DNA of 64,000 bases, taken from contig CAZYNU010000001.1 of the NCBI GenBank assembly GCA_964648045.1, positions 22,748 to 86,747 on the forward strand, in the 5' to 3' direction. Shown here in pieces: positions 49,912-56,574 of this stretch. The notes under the pieces are model-generated. The model saw nothing but the letters and a program-made list of their open reading frames with translations, searched no databases and was not told where the DNA came from. Source of the stretch: JAGOUB01 sp964648045. Its GTDB lineage: Bacteria; Patescibacteriota; Gracilibacteria; Peribacterales; Peribacteraceae. The position numbers and the translations under genes were made by a program. Each line of letters opens with the position of its first letter. Within the stretch, counting starts at the first letter, position 1.

Positions 49912-50235
49912 ATGGCCGCTGCCGTCACCGACGCCACCTTTAAGTCCGAAGTCCTCGACTCTCCCGTTCCCGTATTGGTCGATTTTTGGGCACCTTGGTG
50001 CGGCCCTTGCCGCGTGATGTCACCGCTCCTCGAAGAGCTAGGCACCGAGTACGCCGGCAAGATCAAAGTCGTAAAGATGAATGTGGACGAGAACATGGAG
50101 GTACCCAGCCAGTACAACGTCATGAGCCTCCCCAGCTTCTTCGTGTTCAAGGGCGGACAACCGGCTGGATTTTTTGTGGGCGCGCAGCCAAAAGAAGAAC
50201 TGAAGCGCCAGGTGGAGAAGGCGCTCGCCGCCTGA
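49912..50235 (+). CDS. trxA: Thioredoxin
   Basis: A 107-residue canonical thioredoxin with the active site in VDFWAPWCGPCRVMSPLLEE and the cis-Pro loop VMSLPSFFVF. Reduces cytoplasmic disulfides and is the likely electron donor for DipZ (7040). No signal peptide. Pyrimidine-rich leader (TTTCCCCTCACTCCC) before the ATG. Same strand as pgi and the small membrane protein that follows 3 bases later. Confidence 0.95.
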   Translation: MAAAVTDATFKSEVLDSPVPVLVDFWAPWCGPCRVMSPLLEELGTEYAGKIKVVKMNVDENMEVPSQYNVMSLPSFFVFKGGQPAGFFVGAQPKEELKRQVEKALAA

Positions 50236-50238
50236 CCC

Positions 50239-50496
50239 ATGGGTGTCTATTTGCTCTATGCCGCCGGCCTCATCGGCCCCTTCCTGATGATCATGCACCG
50301 GGAGGCGATTGGCGACATTATGGGTGAGCCGCCGTGGACCAAAGCAATCGGCGGCATCTACGCGGTGGTGGTCTACATCGCGCTGGCGATCTTCTTTTGG
50401 ACAATCGCGGAAATCACGCAATCCACCGATGTTCTCTTCCATTTTCTGACATATTTTGTAGGTGGAGCACCGAAGCCAAACGACTTCGGCGTCTAA
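50239..50496 (+). CDS. Small two-helix membrane protein
   Basis: An 85-residue protein with two hydrophobic helices (VYLLYAAGLIGPFLMIM and AIGGIYAVVVYIALAIFFWT) and a short soluble C terminus. No family recognised. It starts 3 bases after trxA and is probably cotranscribed with it, so a redox or membrane-transfer link to thioredoxin is conceivable but unsupported by motifs (no Cys). No terminator with a plus-strand T-run follows. Confidence 0.65.
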   Translation: MGVYLLYAAGLIGPFLMIMHREAIGDIMGEPPWTKAIGGIYAVVVYIALAIFFWTIAEITQSTDVLFHFLTYFVGGAPKPNDFGV

Positions 50497-50522
50497 AAAA
50501 CGCCTGGCCGGTAGGCCAGGCG
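50495..50522 (-). terminator. Intrinsic terminator of the gene at 50539
   Basis: Perfect 9-bp stem CGCCTGGCC/GGCCAGGCG with a 4-base loop, followed on the minus strand by six T. Confidence 0.9.
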
Positions 50523-50538
50523 ATAGGAACCACGACGA

Positions 50539-50898
50539 TTACAGCTTAGTGGGAGTCGGAGCGATGATGACGCCACTCATCTGCTCCAGGTGTACAACCA
50601 CATGGACCCGCTCGGGCCTGGGCTGTGCCGATTCTGACAACACAGATGCGAGATCGAGCGCCAGACGATCACGATAGGCGCTATTCAGCCCATCGCCGCA
50701 GACGGTACGGATCCCCTCCACGATGATCGTGATCTCGTTACCCAATTGCTCGAGAAGATCCGATGGGAAGCTCACGTGCACACAGGGGTCCGACTGACCC
50801 GGAAGGGTCCGTACCATGTCCATAAACCTGCTCCGCCAAGCGATAAGATCACCTGGGGGCGTGGTCGGCCTGAGGCCGTAAACGCGGACGAAGGCCAT
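50539..50898 (-). CDS. Small hypothetical protein, tautomerase-like length
   Basis: A 119-residue soluble alpha/beta protein (MAFVRVYGLRPTTPPGDLIA; SDLLEQLGNEITIIVEGIRT; RVHVVVHLEQMSGVII). The beta-alpha-beta layout recalls tautomerase-like folds, but the catalytic Pro-1 is missing, so this is not claimed. The start is supported by TTGGAGA 7 bases upstream. Monocistronic, with a perfect terminator, like other SD-bearing cassettes here. Confidence 0.65.
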   Translation of the reverse strand: MAFVRVYGLRPTTPPGDLIAWRSRFMDMVRTLPGQSDPCVHVSFPSDLLEQLGNEITIIVEGIRTVCGDGLNSAYRDRLALDLASVLSESAQPRPERVHVVVHLEQMSGVIIAPTPTKL

Positions 50899-50984
50899 AA
50901 CGATTCTCCAATGGGCGAACGAACGAAGGATGGGACGCTAAAAGGATTATAGAGACTATTCTAAAAATTCGTCAAATAACCCAC

Positions 50985-53900
50985 TTACCGCTCCCCAAAG
51001 AGCAAACGAATGCGACGAACGCCCTCCGCGAAGATCACGACGCTCACGGTGCCCACAGTGATCCACAGCCAATCGACGAGCGCGAGCGGTTGTACCTGGA
51101 AGAGGTCGCCGCCCACGGTGACAATAAGAGCCTGCAACGCCACGATGAGCAGTGCGATGAGCAAGAGGGGCCGGTTCGAGAGCGGGTCGCGGAAGCCGCT
51201 GGCATCGGTGCGAACCGAGCGGGTATTGAACAGGTTCCACACTTGGAAGAGCACGTAGGTGGTAAAGAAGATCGTCGCCTGGCGGGCAGTGAGGCCCGTG
51301 AGCGAGCCGTCCTCACCCATGAGCCACTCGCCGCCGGCAAAGAGGCCGGGCATTTCGGGCGTGCCGCGCATGAGCCACAACAGACCTAACATAACGACGG
51401 CGTAGAACGCGGCGGTGGAGACGAGCGTGCGCAGCATGGACGGCGTGACGATCGACTCGTCGCGACGCTTGGGGGGCAGCAGCATGAGCGCCTTGCGCGG
51501 CGGCTCGGAGCACAGTGCCAGGGCAGCAAACGTGTCCATGATCACGTTAATCCAGAGGAATTGCAGCACCGTGAAGGGCGCGCGGAAACCGAGGAACGGG
51601 GCAATGAGCGTAATGCCCAATGCACTCAGGTTGATCGTCAGCTGGAACAAGATGAATCGCTGGATATTCTCGTACAGGGCGCGTCCCCAGAACACGGCCT
51701 TCACGATGGTGGCAAAGGAGTCATCGAGGAGTACCAGTTTGCTGGCCTCTTTAGAAACTTCGGTACCGGCGATGCCCATGGCCAGACCCACGTCGGCCTG
51801 CTTGAGCGCAGGGGCGTCGTTGGTGCCGTCGCCCGTCACCGCCACCACCTCGGCGCGCGCCTGATGCAGCTTCACCATGCGCAGCTTGTCGAGCGGCTGG
51901 GCGCGGGCGAGGATGCGCAACTTGGGGAGAATCGCCGTCAGCTCCTCGTCGGACATGGCATTAAATTCGGCGCTGGTGAGCACGATGGAATCGGCGTCTT
52001 CCAGCAGGCCAATCTCGCGGCCGATGGCACGGGCCGTGTCGATGGTATCGCCCGTGATCATCTGCACCTTGATGCCGGCGCGGCGGCACTCAGCGATGGC
52101 GTCGTACACCTCCGGACGAAGCGGGTCGCGAATGGCCGCGAAGCCAACGTAGGTCAGGCCGCTCTCGGCCTCGTCACGGCGACCGCGGAGCCCCTCGGCG
52201 GCGGCCTTGTCGGGCAGGAATGCCACCGCAAAAGCGAGCGTGCGCATGGCCTGGCCGGCGGCCTCGTGGAGCATGGCCTCCGTGGCCTTACGCTGTTCAG
52301 CGTCCCACGGCTGCACCGAACCGTCGTCATTCATCACATGCGTGCACGAGGCGATGATGCGCTCGGGCGCGCCTTTGCAGAGCACGGCCGCGCGGCCACC
52401 CCAGTGCACCACGGTCGTCATGCGCTTGCGGTCGGACGAGAACGGAAACACCACCATGGGCGGGAAGCGCAGGCGCAGATCGCCATAGGCCGTGCCGCGG
52501 GCGGCAAGCCAGCGCAGCAGCGCCCCTTCGGTGGAGCTGCCAACCACCATCGTCTTGCCGTCTTTTTCCTCCAAATAGGCCGTGGAGTTCACGGCGGCAA
52601 TCAGGCTGACCCACTCGGTGGCCGTGAGCTTTTCGGGGGCTTTGTCGCCTGGGTCCACAGAAGCGTTCGCATCGGTCAGCCAGTGACCGTCGATCGCCAA
52701 TTTCTCCACCGTCATGCGGTTTTGCGTGAGCGTGCCGGTTTTGTCGGTGCAGATGATGGTTGTGGAACCAACCGTCTCGCAGGCGACGAGCTGACGCACA
52801 AGACAGTTACTGCGCGTGATCTTGCGCATGGCGAGCGCCAGCGACACCGTCACGCTCATGGGCAGACCCTCGGGCACGGCCACCACCACGATCACCACCA
52901 TGTACACGAAGTATTCCAGGAGGAGCGACAGGTTCTGGAACCAGACTGCGCCGGCATCGGCTCCGGCGGCCGGCAAAGCCAAATCGCCGCGAAGGATGCC
53001 GCCAACCACAAGCACCGTAAAGACAACGGCGGCGGCGGTATACCCCACACGACTAATAAGACGGGCCAATCCCTCCAGCTTGCGCTGCAGAGGCGTGGGC
53101 TCCTTGCTGATGGAGAGCTTGTCGCGCACGCGGCCACCGGCCTCGTCGGTCCCCTCTTCGCCCGCAAGCTTGCGCGCAATCACGCCGAATTCGGTGGCGT
53201 CGCCCACCTCGGTCACGAGCATGCGGCCAATACCCTCTACCACGTAGGTGCCGCGGTAGACGCAATCGACCTCACCCGGTCCACCCGCCACCTTCCCAGC
53301 TTCGGCAGGGAGCTTGGCGGATGGCTCAGATTCGCCATTCATCAGCGACTGATCCAGGTTAAGATCGGTTGCCTCCAGCACCCGGCCGTCGGCGGGCACC
53401 TCGTCGCCCGTACCGAGCAACACGATGTCGCCCACCACAATCTCGTGCGCGGGGACGGTGGTCTGCAGGCCGTTACGCACCACCTTCACCGCCGGGGGCT
53501 CCTTCCCTTCGTTCAACAATTCAAATTCGCGGTCGCTCTTATACTCACTCAAGAAGGCCACGCCCGTGGCCAAGAGCACCGCCACCATCACCGCCACGCC
53601 TTCGTAGAGCAGATGACCCAACGCCAAGCCCGCACAGAGCAGCGCCACGGCAAAACCGAGGAAAGCGAACACCAGCCAGCGACTGCGCTTGAGCAGCACG
53701 ATGCCGCCGAAGATCACCACCATCGCTGCCACAAAGCCCAGCGGCAGCGTGTAACCGGCGCCCATCTTGAAGAGATCCACCGTCATGGAGATGAGCGAGG
53801 CCGAGAGCAGGATGCGAATGATCGGATCCTCAAACTTGGCAATGAACTTGGACCACGCCGACTCCTTGGGCAGCGGCGTCAGCGTGTTCTTGCCGAATTT

Positions 53901-53987
53901 CTGTTGGCTCTCAGCGGCCTGCTGGGTCGTGAGCCCGCCGCCGTGGGCGTGCGGGAAGAGGGCGAGGGTGTCGGAGATGGTGCGCAT
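50985..53987 (-). CDS. P-type cation (Ca2+) ATPase
   Basis: A 1000-residue P2-type pump from ATG 53987 (MRTISDTLALFPHAHGGGLT). Features: N-terminal actuator with TGDEVPADGRVLEATDLNLD and NGESEPSAK (TGES-like), M4 VAVPEGLPMSVTVSLALAMR, phosphorylation site ICTDKTGTLTQNRM near 415, nucleotide-binding KGAPERI and hinge VTGDGTNDAPALKQADVGLA near 720, then C-terminal helices with LQFLWINVIMDTFAALAL. The PEGLP and N/D pattern in M6 points to Ca2+ export as in PMCA-type pumps. It stands alone on its strand. Confidence 0.93.
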   Translation of the reverse strand: MRTISDTLALFPHAHGGGLTTQQAAESQQKFGKNTLTPLPKESAWSKFIAKFEDPIIRILLSASLISMTVDLFKMGAGYTLPLGFVAAMVVIFGGIVLLKRSRWLVFAFLGFAVALLCAGLALGHLLYEGVAVMVAVLLATGVAFLSEYKSDREFELLNEGKEPPAVKVVRNGLQTTVPAHEIVVGDIVLLGTGDEVPADGRVLEATDLNLDQSLMNGESEPSAKLPAEAGKVAGGPGEVDCVYRGTYVVEGIGRMLVTEVGDATEFGVIARKLAGEEGTDEAGGRVRDKLSISKEPTPLQRKLEGLARLISRVGYTAAAVVFTVLVVGGILRGDLALPAAGADAGAVWFQNLSLLLEYFVYMVVIVVVAVPEGLPMSVTVSLALAMRKITRSNCLVRQLVACETVGSTTIICTDKTGTLTQNRMTVEKLAIDGHWLTDANASVDPGDKAPEKLTATEWVSLIAAVNSTAYLEEKDGKTMVVGSSTEGALLRWLAARGTAYGDLRLRFPPMVVFPFSSDRKRMTTVVHWGGRAAVLCKGAPERIIASCTHVMNDDGSVQPWDAEQRKATEAMLHEAAGQAMRTLAFAVAFLPDKAAAEGLRGRRDEAESGLTYVGFAAIRDPLRPEVYDAIAECRRAGIKVQMITGDTIDTARAIGREIGLLEDADSIVLTSAEFNAMSDEELTAILPKLRILARAQPLDKLRMVKLHQARAEVVAVTGDGTNDAPALKQADVGLAMGIAGTEVSKEASKLVLLDDSFATIVKAVFWGRALYENIQRFILFQLTINLSALGITLIAPFLGFRAPFTVLQFLWINVIMDTFAALALCSEPPRKALMLLPPKRRDESIVTPSMLRTLVSTAAFYAVVMLGLLWLMRGTPEMPGLFAGGEWLMGEDGSLTGLTARQATIFFTTYVLFQVWNLFNTRSVRTDASGFRDPLSNRPLLLIALLIVALQALIVTVGGDLFQVQPLALVDWLWITVGTVSVVIFAEGVRRIRLLFGER

Positions 53988-54145
53988 GGTGGCGGGAGTA
54001 TAGAGGAATCTCTTCACGCAAAAGCATCGTAGTTTTTCTAAAAAGTGGCCAAGAATTATACGCTATATGTTTTCATAAAAGGTGAACCTACGTACACTTA
54101 GTTTTTCCTTTAATTTAAGCCAAAAAATTTGATACGTTAGTACAC

Positions 54146-54180
54146 CTAAGTCCTTTGATTTTACATCAAAATGGACTTAG
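54146..54180. promoter_or_regulatory. Long hairpin in AT-rich islet
   Basis: CTAAGTCC + TTTGAT / ATCAAA + GGACTTAG: a 14-bp stem with a 2-base bulge and a 5-base loop, with no T-run on either side. It lies 55 bases before the small gene at 54235, in the most AT-rich stretch of the window (54018-54234), which has no gene. Operator, RNA element or remnant: undecided. Confidence 0.5.
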
Positions 54181-54234
54181 ACAATCATCGCTCTCGTGAG
54201 TGTCATTTGACCTTCATTTTTTCCACCCCATCTC

Positions 54235-54465
54235 ATGCAACCCTATCTCAATCTCAGTGGCGACTCAGGCGTTGAGGCATATGAAATTGGAGACACTTTC
54301 ATCATCGTGCGATTTAGGGAGGGGAAGGAGAGAACTTATAAGTACACCTATACATCGGCAGGTGCAGAGCATGTTGAGACAATGAAAAGATTGGCCAAGG
54401 CAGGAAGAGGCCTGAACTCCTACATCGGCCTCTACGTGAAGCAGGGTTACGATTCTAAATGGTGA
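54235..54465 (+). CDS. Small KTSC-like hypothetical protein
   Basis: A 76-residue protein (MQPYLNLSGDSGVEAYEIGD, then FIIVRFREGKERTYKYTYTS and MKRLAKAGRGLNSYI). The beta-rich N half with a Y-x-Y core and Gly-Leu-Asn-Ser end resembles short KTSC-type proteins scattered across Proteobacteria and phages; the match is from memory. It lies in an AT-rich islet unlike its neighbours and next to a decayed tRNA-Ala fragment, so acquisition by transfer is likely. Leader is C-rich without SD. Confidence 0.65.
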   Translation: MQPYLNLSGDSGVEAYEIGDTFIIVRFREGKERTYKYTYTSAGAEHVETMKRLAKAGRGLNSYIGLYVKQGYDSKW

Positions 54466-54480
54466 GCCTGACAAGGATGT

Positions 54481-54502
54481 GAAGCTGAGGGATTCAAACT
54501 CC
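54481..54502 (-). repeat. Decayed tRNA-Ala 3'-end fragment
   Basis: The plus-strand text GAAGCTGAGGGATTCAAACTCC matches the tRNA-Ala 3' half at 55007-55030 (GGAGCTGAGGGGATTCAAACCCC) apart from about four differences, same orientation. It covers the 3' acceptor strand and T-arm. Together with the intact tRNA it brackets the Nudix gene at 54513. Confidence 0.5.
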
Positions 54503-54512
54503 AATGTCTCAC

Positions 54513-54986
54513 TCAGATGGAACGCCGCAGATCCTTGAGAGCGATGTTCGCCTGTCTCGGTTCACGGCGACTAAGGCCTGCACGATAGTCTGCGATGAAC
54601 CAATCGCGGATCTCTAACGGATAGACCAGGAGCTCGGGTAACCGATTGATCTCGTACCAAAGCGGCTCATAGAGCTCACTGGGATTCGCGCGCATAGCGT
54701 CCATCTCATTGCCCTGGCCGAGCTGTGGGGAGCCAGAAACGTACCGGCAGAGATAGAACCAGTGCTCCGAACCATCATCGTAGACATGGTGATAGAGCGG
54801 CCATTTAATCTCCACCTCCAACGACGCTTCTTCCTGCACCTCCCGCTTCACCGCTTCTACCAGTGACTCGCCGGTCTCCACTCCCCCGCCAGGAAACACG
54901 TAATATTCCCGGCCTTTGCTCACACGACGCATGAGCAAAATACGACCGTGATCGGCCACCATCGCGACGGCTCGAATGTTAGCCAT
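54513..54986 (-). CDS. Nudix hydrolase
   Basis: A 157-residue MutT-like protein from ATG 54986 (MANIRAVAMVADHGRILLMR). The Nudix box is complete: GGGVETGESLVEAVKREVQE followed by EA. The open frame extends upstream only by translating tRNA-Ala. Substrate unknown; the YVFPGGGVE entry is typical of housecleaning or sugar-nucleotide Nudix proteins. It starts 16 bases after the tRNA-Ala 3' end on the same strand, so it may be read from the tRNA promoter, and it is flanked by a second tRNA-like fragment on its other side. Confidence 0.88.
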   Translation of the reverse strand: MANIRAVAMVADHGRILLMRRVSKGREYYVFPGGGVETGESLVEAVKREVQEEASLEVEIKWPLYHHVYDDGSEHWFYLCRYVSGSPQLGQGNEMDAMRANPSELYEPLWYEINRLPELLVYPLEIRDWFIADYRAGLSRREPRQANIALKDLRRSI

Positions 54987-55002
54987 GGAATTGAGCAAGT
55001 AA

Positions 55003-55078
55003 TGGTGGAGCTGAGGGGATTCAAACCCCTGACCCTCTGATTGCAAATCAGATGCTCTATCAACTGAGCTACAGCCCC
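55003..55078 (-). tRNA. tRNA-Ala (TGC)
   Basis: 76 nt including encoded CCA (55003-55005). Acceptor GGGGCTG/CAGCTCC with one G-T pair, D-arm TAGCTCAGTTGATAGAG, anticodon arm TCTGA-TTTGCAA-TCAGA, T-arm GGGG-TTTGAAT-CCCC. Confidence 0.97.
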
Positions 55079-55137
55079 ACTGCGACACAGAATAGAGGAT
55101 TGCGCCCCAGACAAGAAGTCCCAGTTGCACATCACGA

Positions 55138-55384
55138 TTCGCCTCCGGCGCACGGTGGCGTCTTTGCCTGCGGAGGGGCGTGTGCGCCGTGCCGGGGGTG
55201 AAGGGGCACGAAGTCAGACGGCCACCTTCGGGAGGGCGTCACCACCAAGCAGAACCATGGAGGTGGGCTCGGCGCGCCAGCGTTTTTTGCTCCACTTTTT
55301 TGTCGCGCCTGACAAAAAGTGGAAACCAGTGATGAGGCACAAGCCCGAAAGATGGAGCGTTTGGCGTGCGACAAAAGTGGAAAC
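55138..55384. repeat. Palindrome-rich intergenic repeat, element B
   Basis: Fills the 309-base gap between tRNA-Ala and the csaA-like gene; no gene is seen. 55138-55166 is the reverse complement of 19123-19151 (28 of 29 identical). It also holds a palindrome CCACTTTTTTGT-CGCGCCT-GACAAAAAGTGG followed by AAACC (~55292-55326) and a half copy GCGACAAAAGTGGAAACC (~55368-55385). The AGTGGAAACC trailer mirrors AGTGCCAACC in element A. Confidence 0.75.
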
Positions 55385-55387
55385 CAA

Positions 55388-55717
55388 TCAGTAGAGCCGA
55401 CCCCCAACAGGAATCTCCCGATCCACCCCCAATAACACCGTATTCCCCTCAGCATCAGGAAAACCAAGAGTCAAAACCTCTGACTGATGCTTCCCAATCT
55501 GACGAGGAGGAAAATTCACCACGCAGCCAACAAGCCGCCCCACAATCTCTACCCCATACAAAGGAGCCAGCCGCGCCAACGACTTCTTCACTCCTACTTC
55601 AGGACCAAGATCCACAGACAAGACGTGCGTCGAATACTTCCCCTCCGGAAACGGCTCCACCGAAAGCACCCGACCGATGCGAATGTCGATCTTCTCAAAG
55701 TCTTCAATGGTGGCCAT
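55388..55717 (-). CDS. csaA: CsaA/MetG-C-like tRNA-binding OB-fold protein
   Basis: A 109-residue stand-alone EMAP-II/OB-fold domain: MATIEDFEKIDIRIGRVLSV, then GVKKSLARLAPLYGVEIVGR, VVNFPPRQIGKHQSEVLTLG and a final VGGRLY. This is the pattern of CsaA/YgjH and of the C-terminal domain of MetRS, which bind the elbow of tRNA. It may act in trans for a short MetRS. ATG preceded by CTCCTCCCT, pyrimidine-rich. Immediately downstream of tRNA-Cys on the same strand (12-base gap), so probably cotranscribed. Confidence 0.88.
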   Translation of the reverse strand: MATIEDFEKIDIRIGRVLSVEPFPEGKYSTHVLSVDLGPEVGVKKSLARLAPLYGVEIVGRLVGCVVNFPPRQIGKHQSEVLTLGFPDAEGNTVLLGVDREIPVGGRLY

Positions 55718-55728
55718 AGGGAGGAGAA

Positions 55729-55803
55729 TGGAGGTGCCGGCGGGAATCGCACCCGCGAATGAGGGTTTTGCAGACCCTTGCCTTACTACTTGGCTACGGC
55801 ACC
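55729..55803 (-). tRNA. tRNA-Cys (GCA)
   Basis: 75 nt with encoded CCA (55729-55731). Acceptor GGTGCCG/CGGCACC, anticodon arm AGGGT-CTGCAAA-ACCCT, T-arm GCGGG/CCCGC, and discriminator U73 as expected for tRNA-Cys. Confidence 0.96.
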
Positions 55804-55846
55804 GGAAAGCAGGCGCAGTGTAGCGCCACCGCCGGACCAGACCAAA

Positions 55847-56440
55847 CTACTCCGCGGCGGCGGCAGGAGCGGCCACCGGCTCGCGGAAGGTGGCATTCTG
55901 AAGGATGAGCAAAACCTTCTGCTCTAAAGGTGTCTCCACCGAGAGCGGGAGTGCCCCCGTGAAGGTGAAGCCGCTGCGACCGCTGACGGTGCTGAGTTGG
56001 TAATAGCGTTGCACCGGACGGTCGGGGCGGAGCTGGGCGCTGTAGACATGCACCGCCACTTCTTGGCCATCCACAGAGACGGCCTTCTGATCAAGACGCT
56101 TGTATTCCGGCAGCACCGACACGGCCGTCACGCTCGCTTCCGAGAACTGCGCGGCCGTCATGGGTGTGCGCATCACCTGCCGCGTCACGGTCACCGTGGG
56201 AAAAATCCCCGACACATCGGTATCGGCCTGGAAGGCGGCGACCACCTCGGGCGGCAGACCATTCTCTTGAAGCAACGCCGGGTCCACCGCGTGCCACCCT
56301 TGCGGCAAACAGGTGCCCACCACGCCGTTCCAAAAACGGCTCTGGCAAGCCACCGTCACGGTGGTGGTGCGGGTGGTGGTGCCGCACGCCGACAGAAGTG
56401 GAAAGACGAGAGCGGAGAGCAGGAGGAGGCGCCGTCGCAT
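55847..56440 (-). CDS. Lipoprotein, function unknown
   Basis: A 197-residue lipoprotein from ATG 56440 (MRRRLLLLSALVFPLLSAC, lipobox LSAC). The mature part has two further Cys (ACQSRFWNGVVGTC) and a beta-rich body with GIFPTVTVTRQVMR and VSVDGQEVAVHVYSAQL, like PsbP/LpqN-type lipoproteins, though this is not firm. Ends in an Ala-rich tail. TACGAT ends 8 bases before the ATG (56449-56454), suggesting leaderless mRNA. Upstream of tRNA-Cys on the same strand. Confidence 0.75.
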   Translation of the reverse strand: MRRRLLLLSALVFPLLSACGTTTRTTTVTVACQSRFWNGVVGTCLPQGWHAVDPALLQENGLPPEVVAAFQADTDVSGIFPTVTVTRQVMRTPMTAAQFSEASVTAVSVLPEYKRLDQKAVSVDGQEVAVHVYSAQLRPDRPVQRYYQLSTVSGRSGFTFTGALPLSVETPLEQKVLLILQNATFREPVAAPAAAAE

Positions 56441-56574
56441 ATGGGCCAATCGTAGCGTTCGGCCCGCTGGGCCGCGACCGCCGGGCGCGTCATCGCTGGA
56501 CACGGCGTAGAAACATTTTCCGTTGGTAGAGGCTGAACGGAGCGCAACTGCTAGAGTGCGCGCTGAATCGACCG

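Noticed and set aside
51561..54032. 823-codon open frame on the plus strand opposite the P-type ATPase
   Set aside because: His/Arg/Gly-rich antisense translation of a clear P-type ATPase; an effect of high GC, no domain.
54987..55130. N-terminal extension of the Nudix protein
   Set aside because: It is a translation of tRNA-Ala; the protein starts at 54986.
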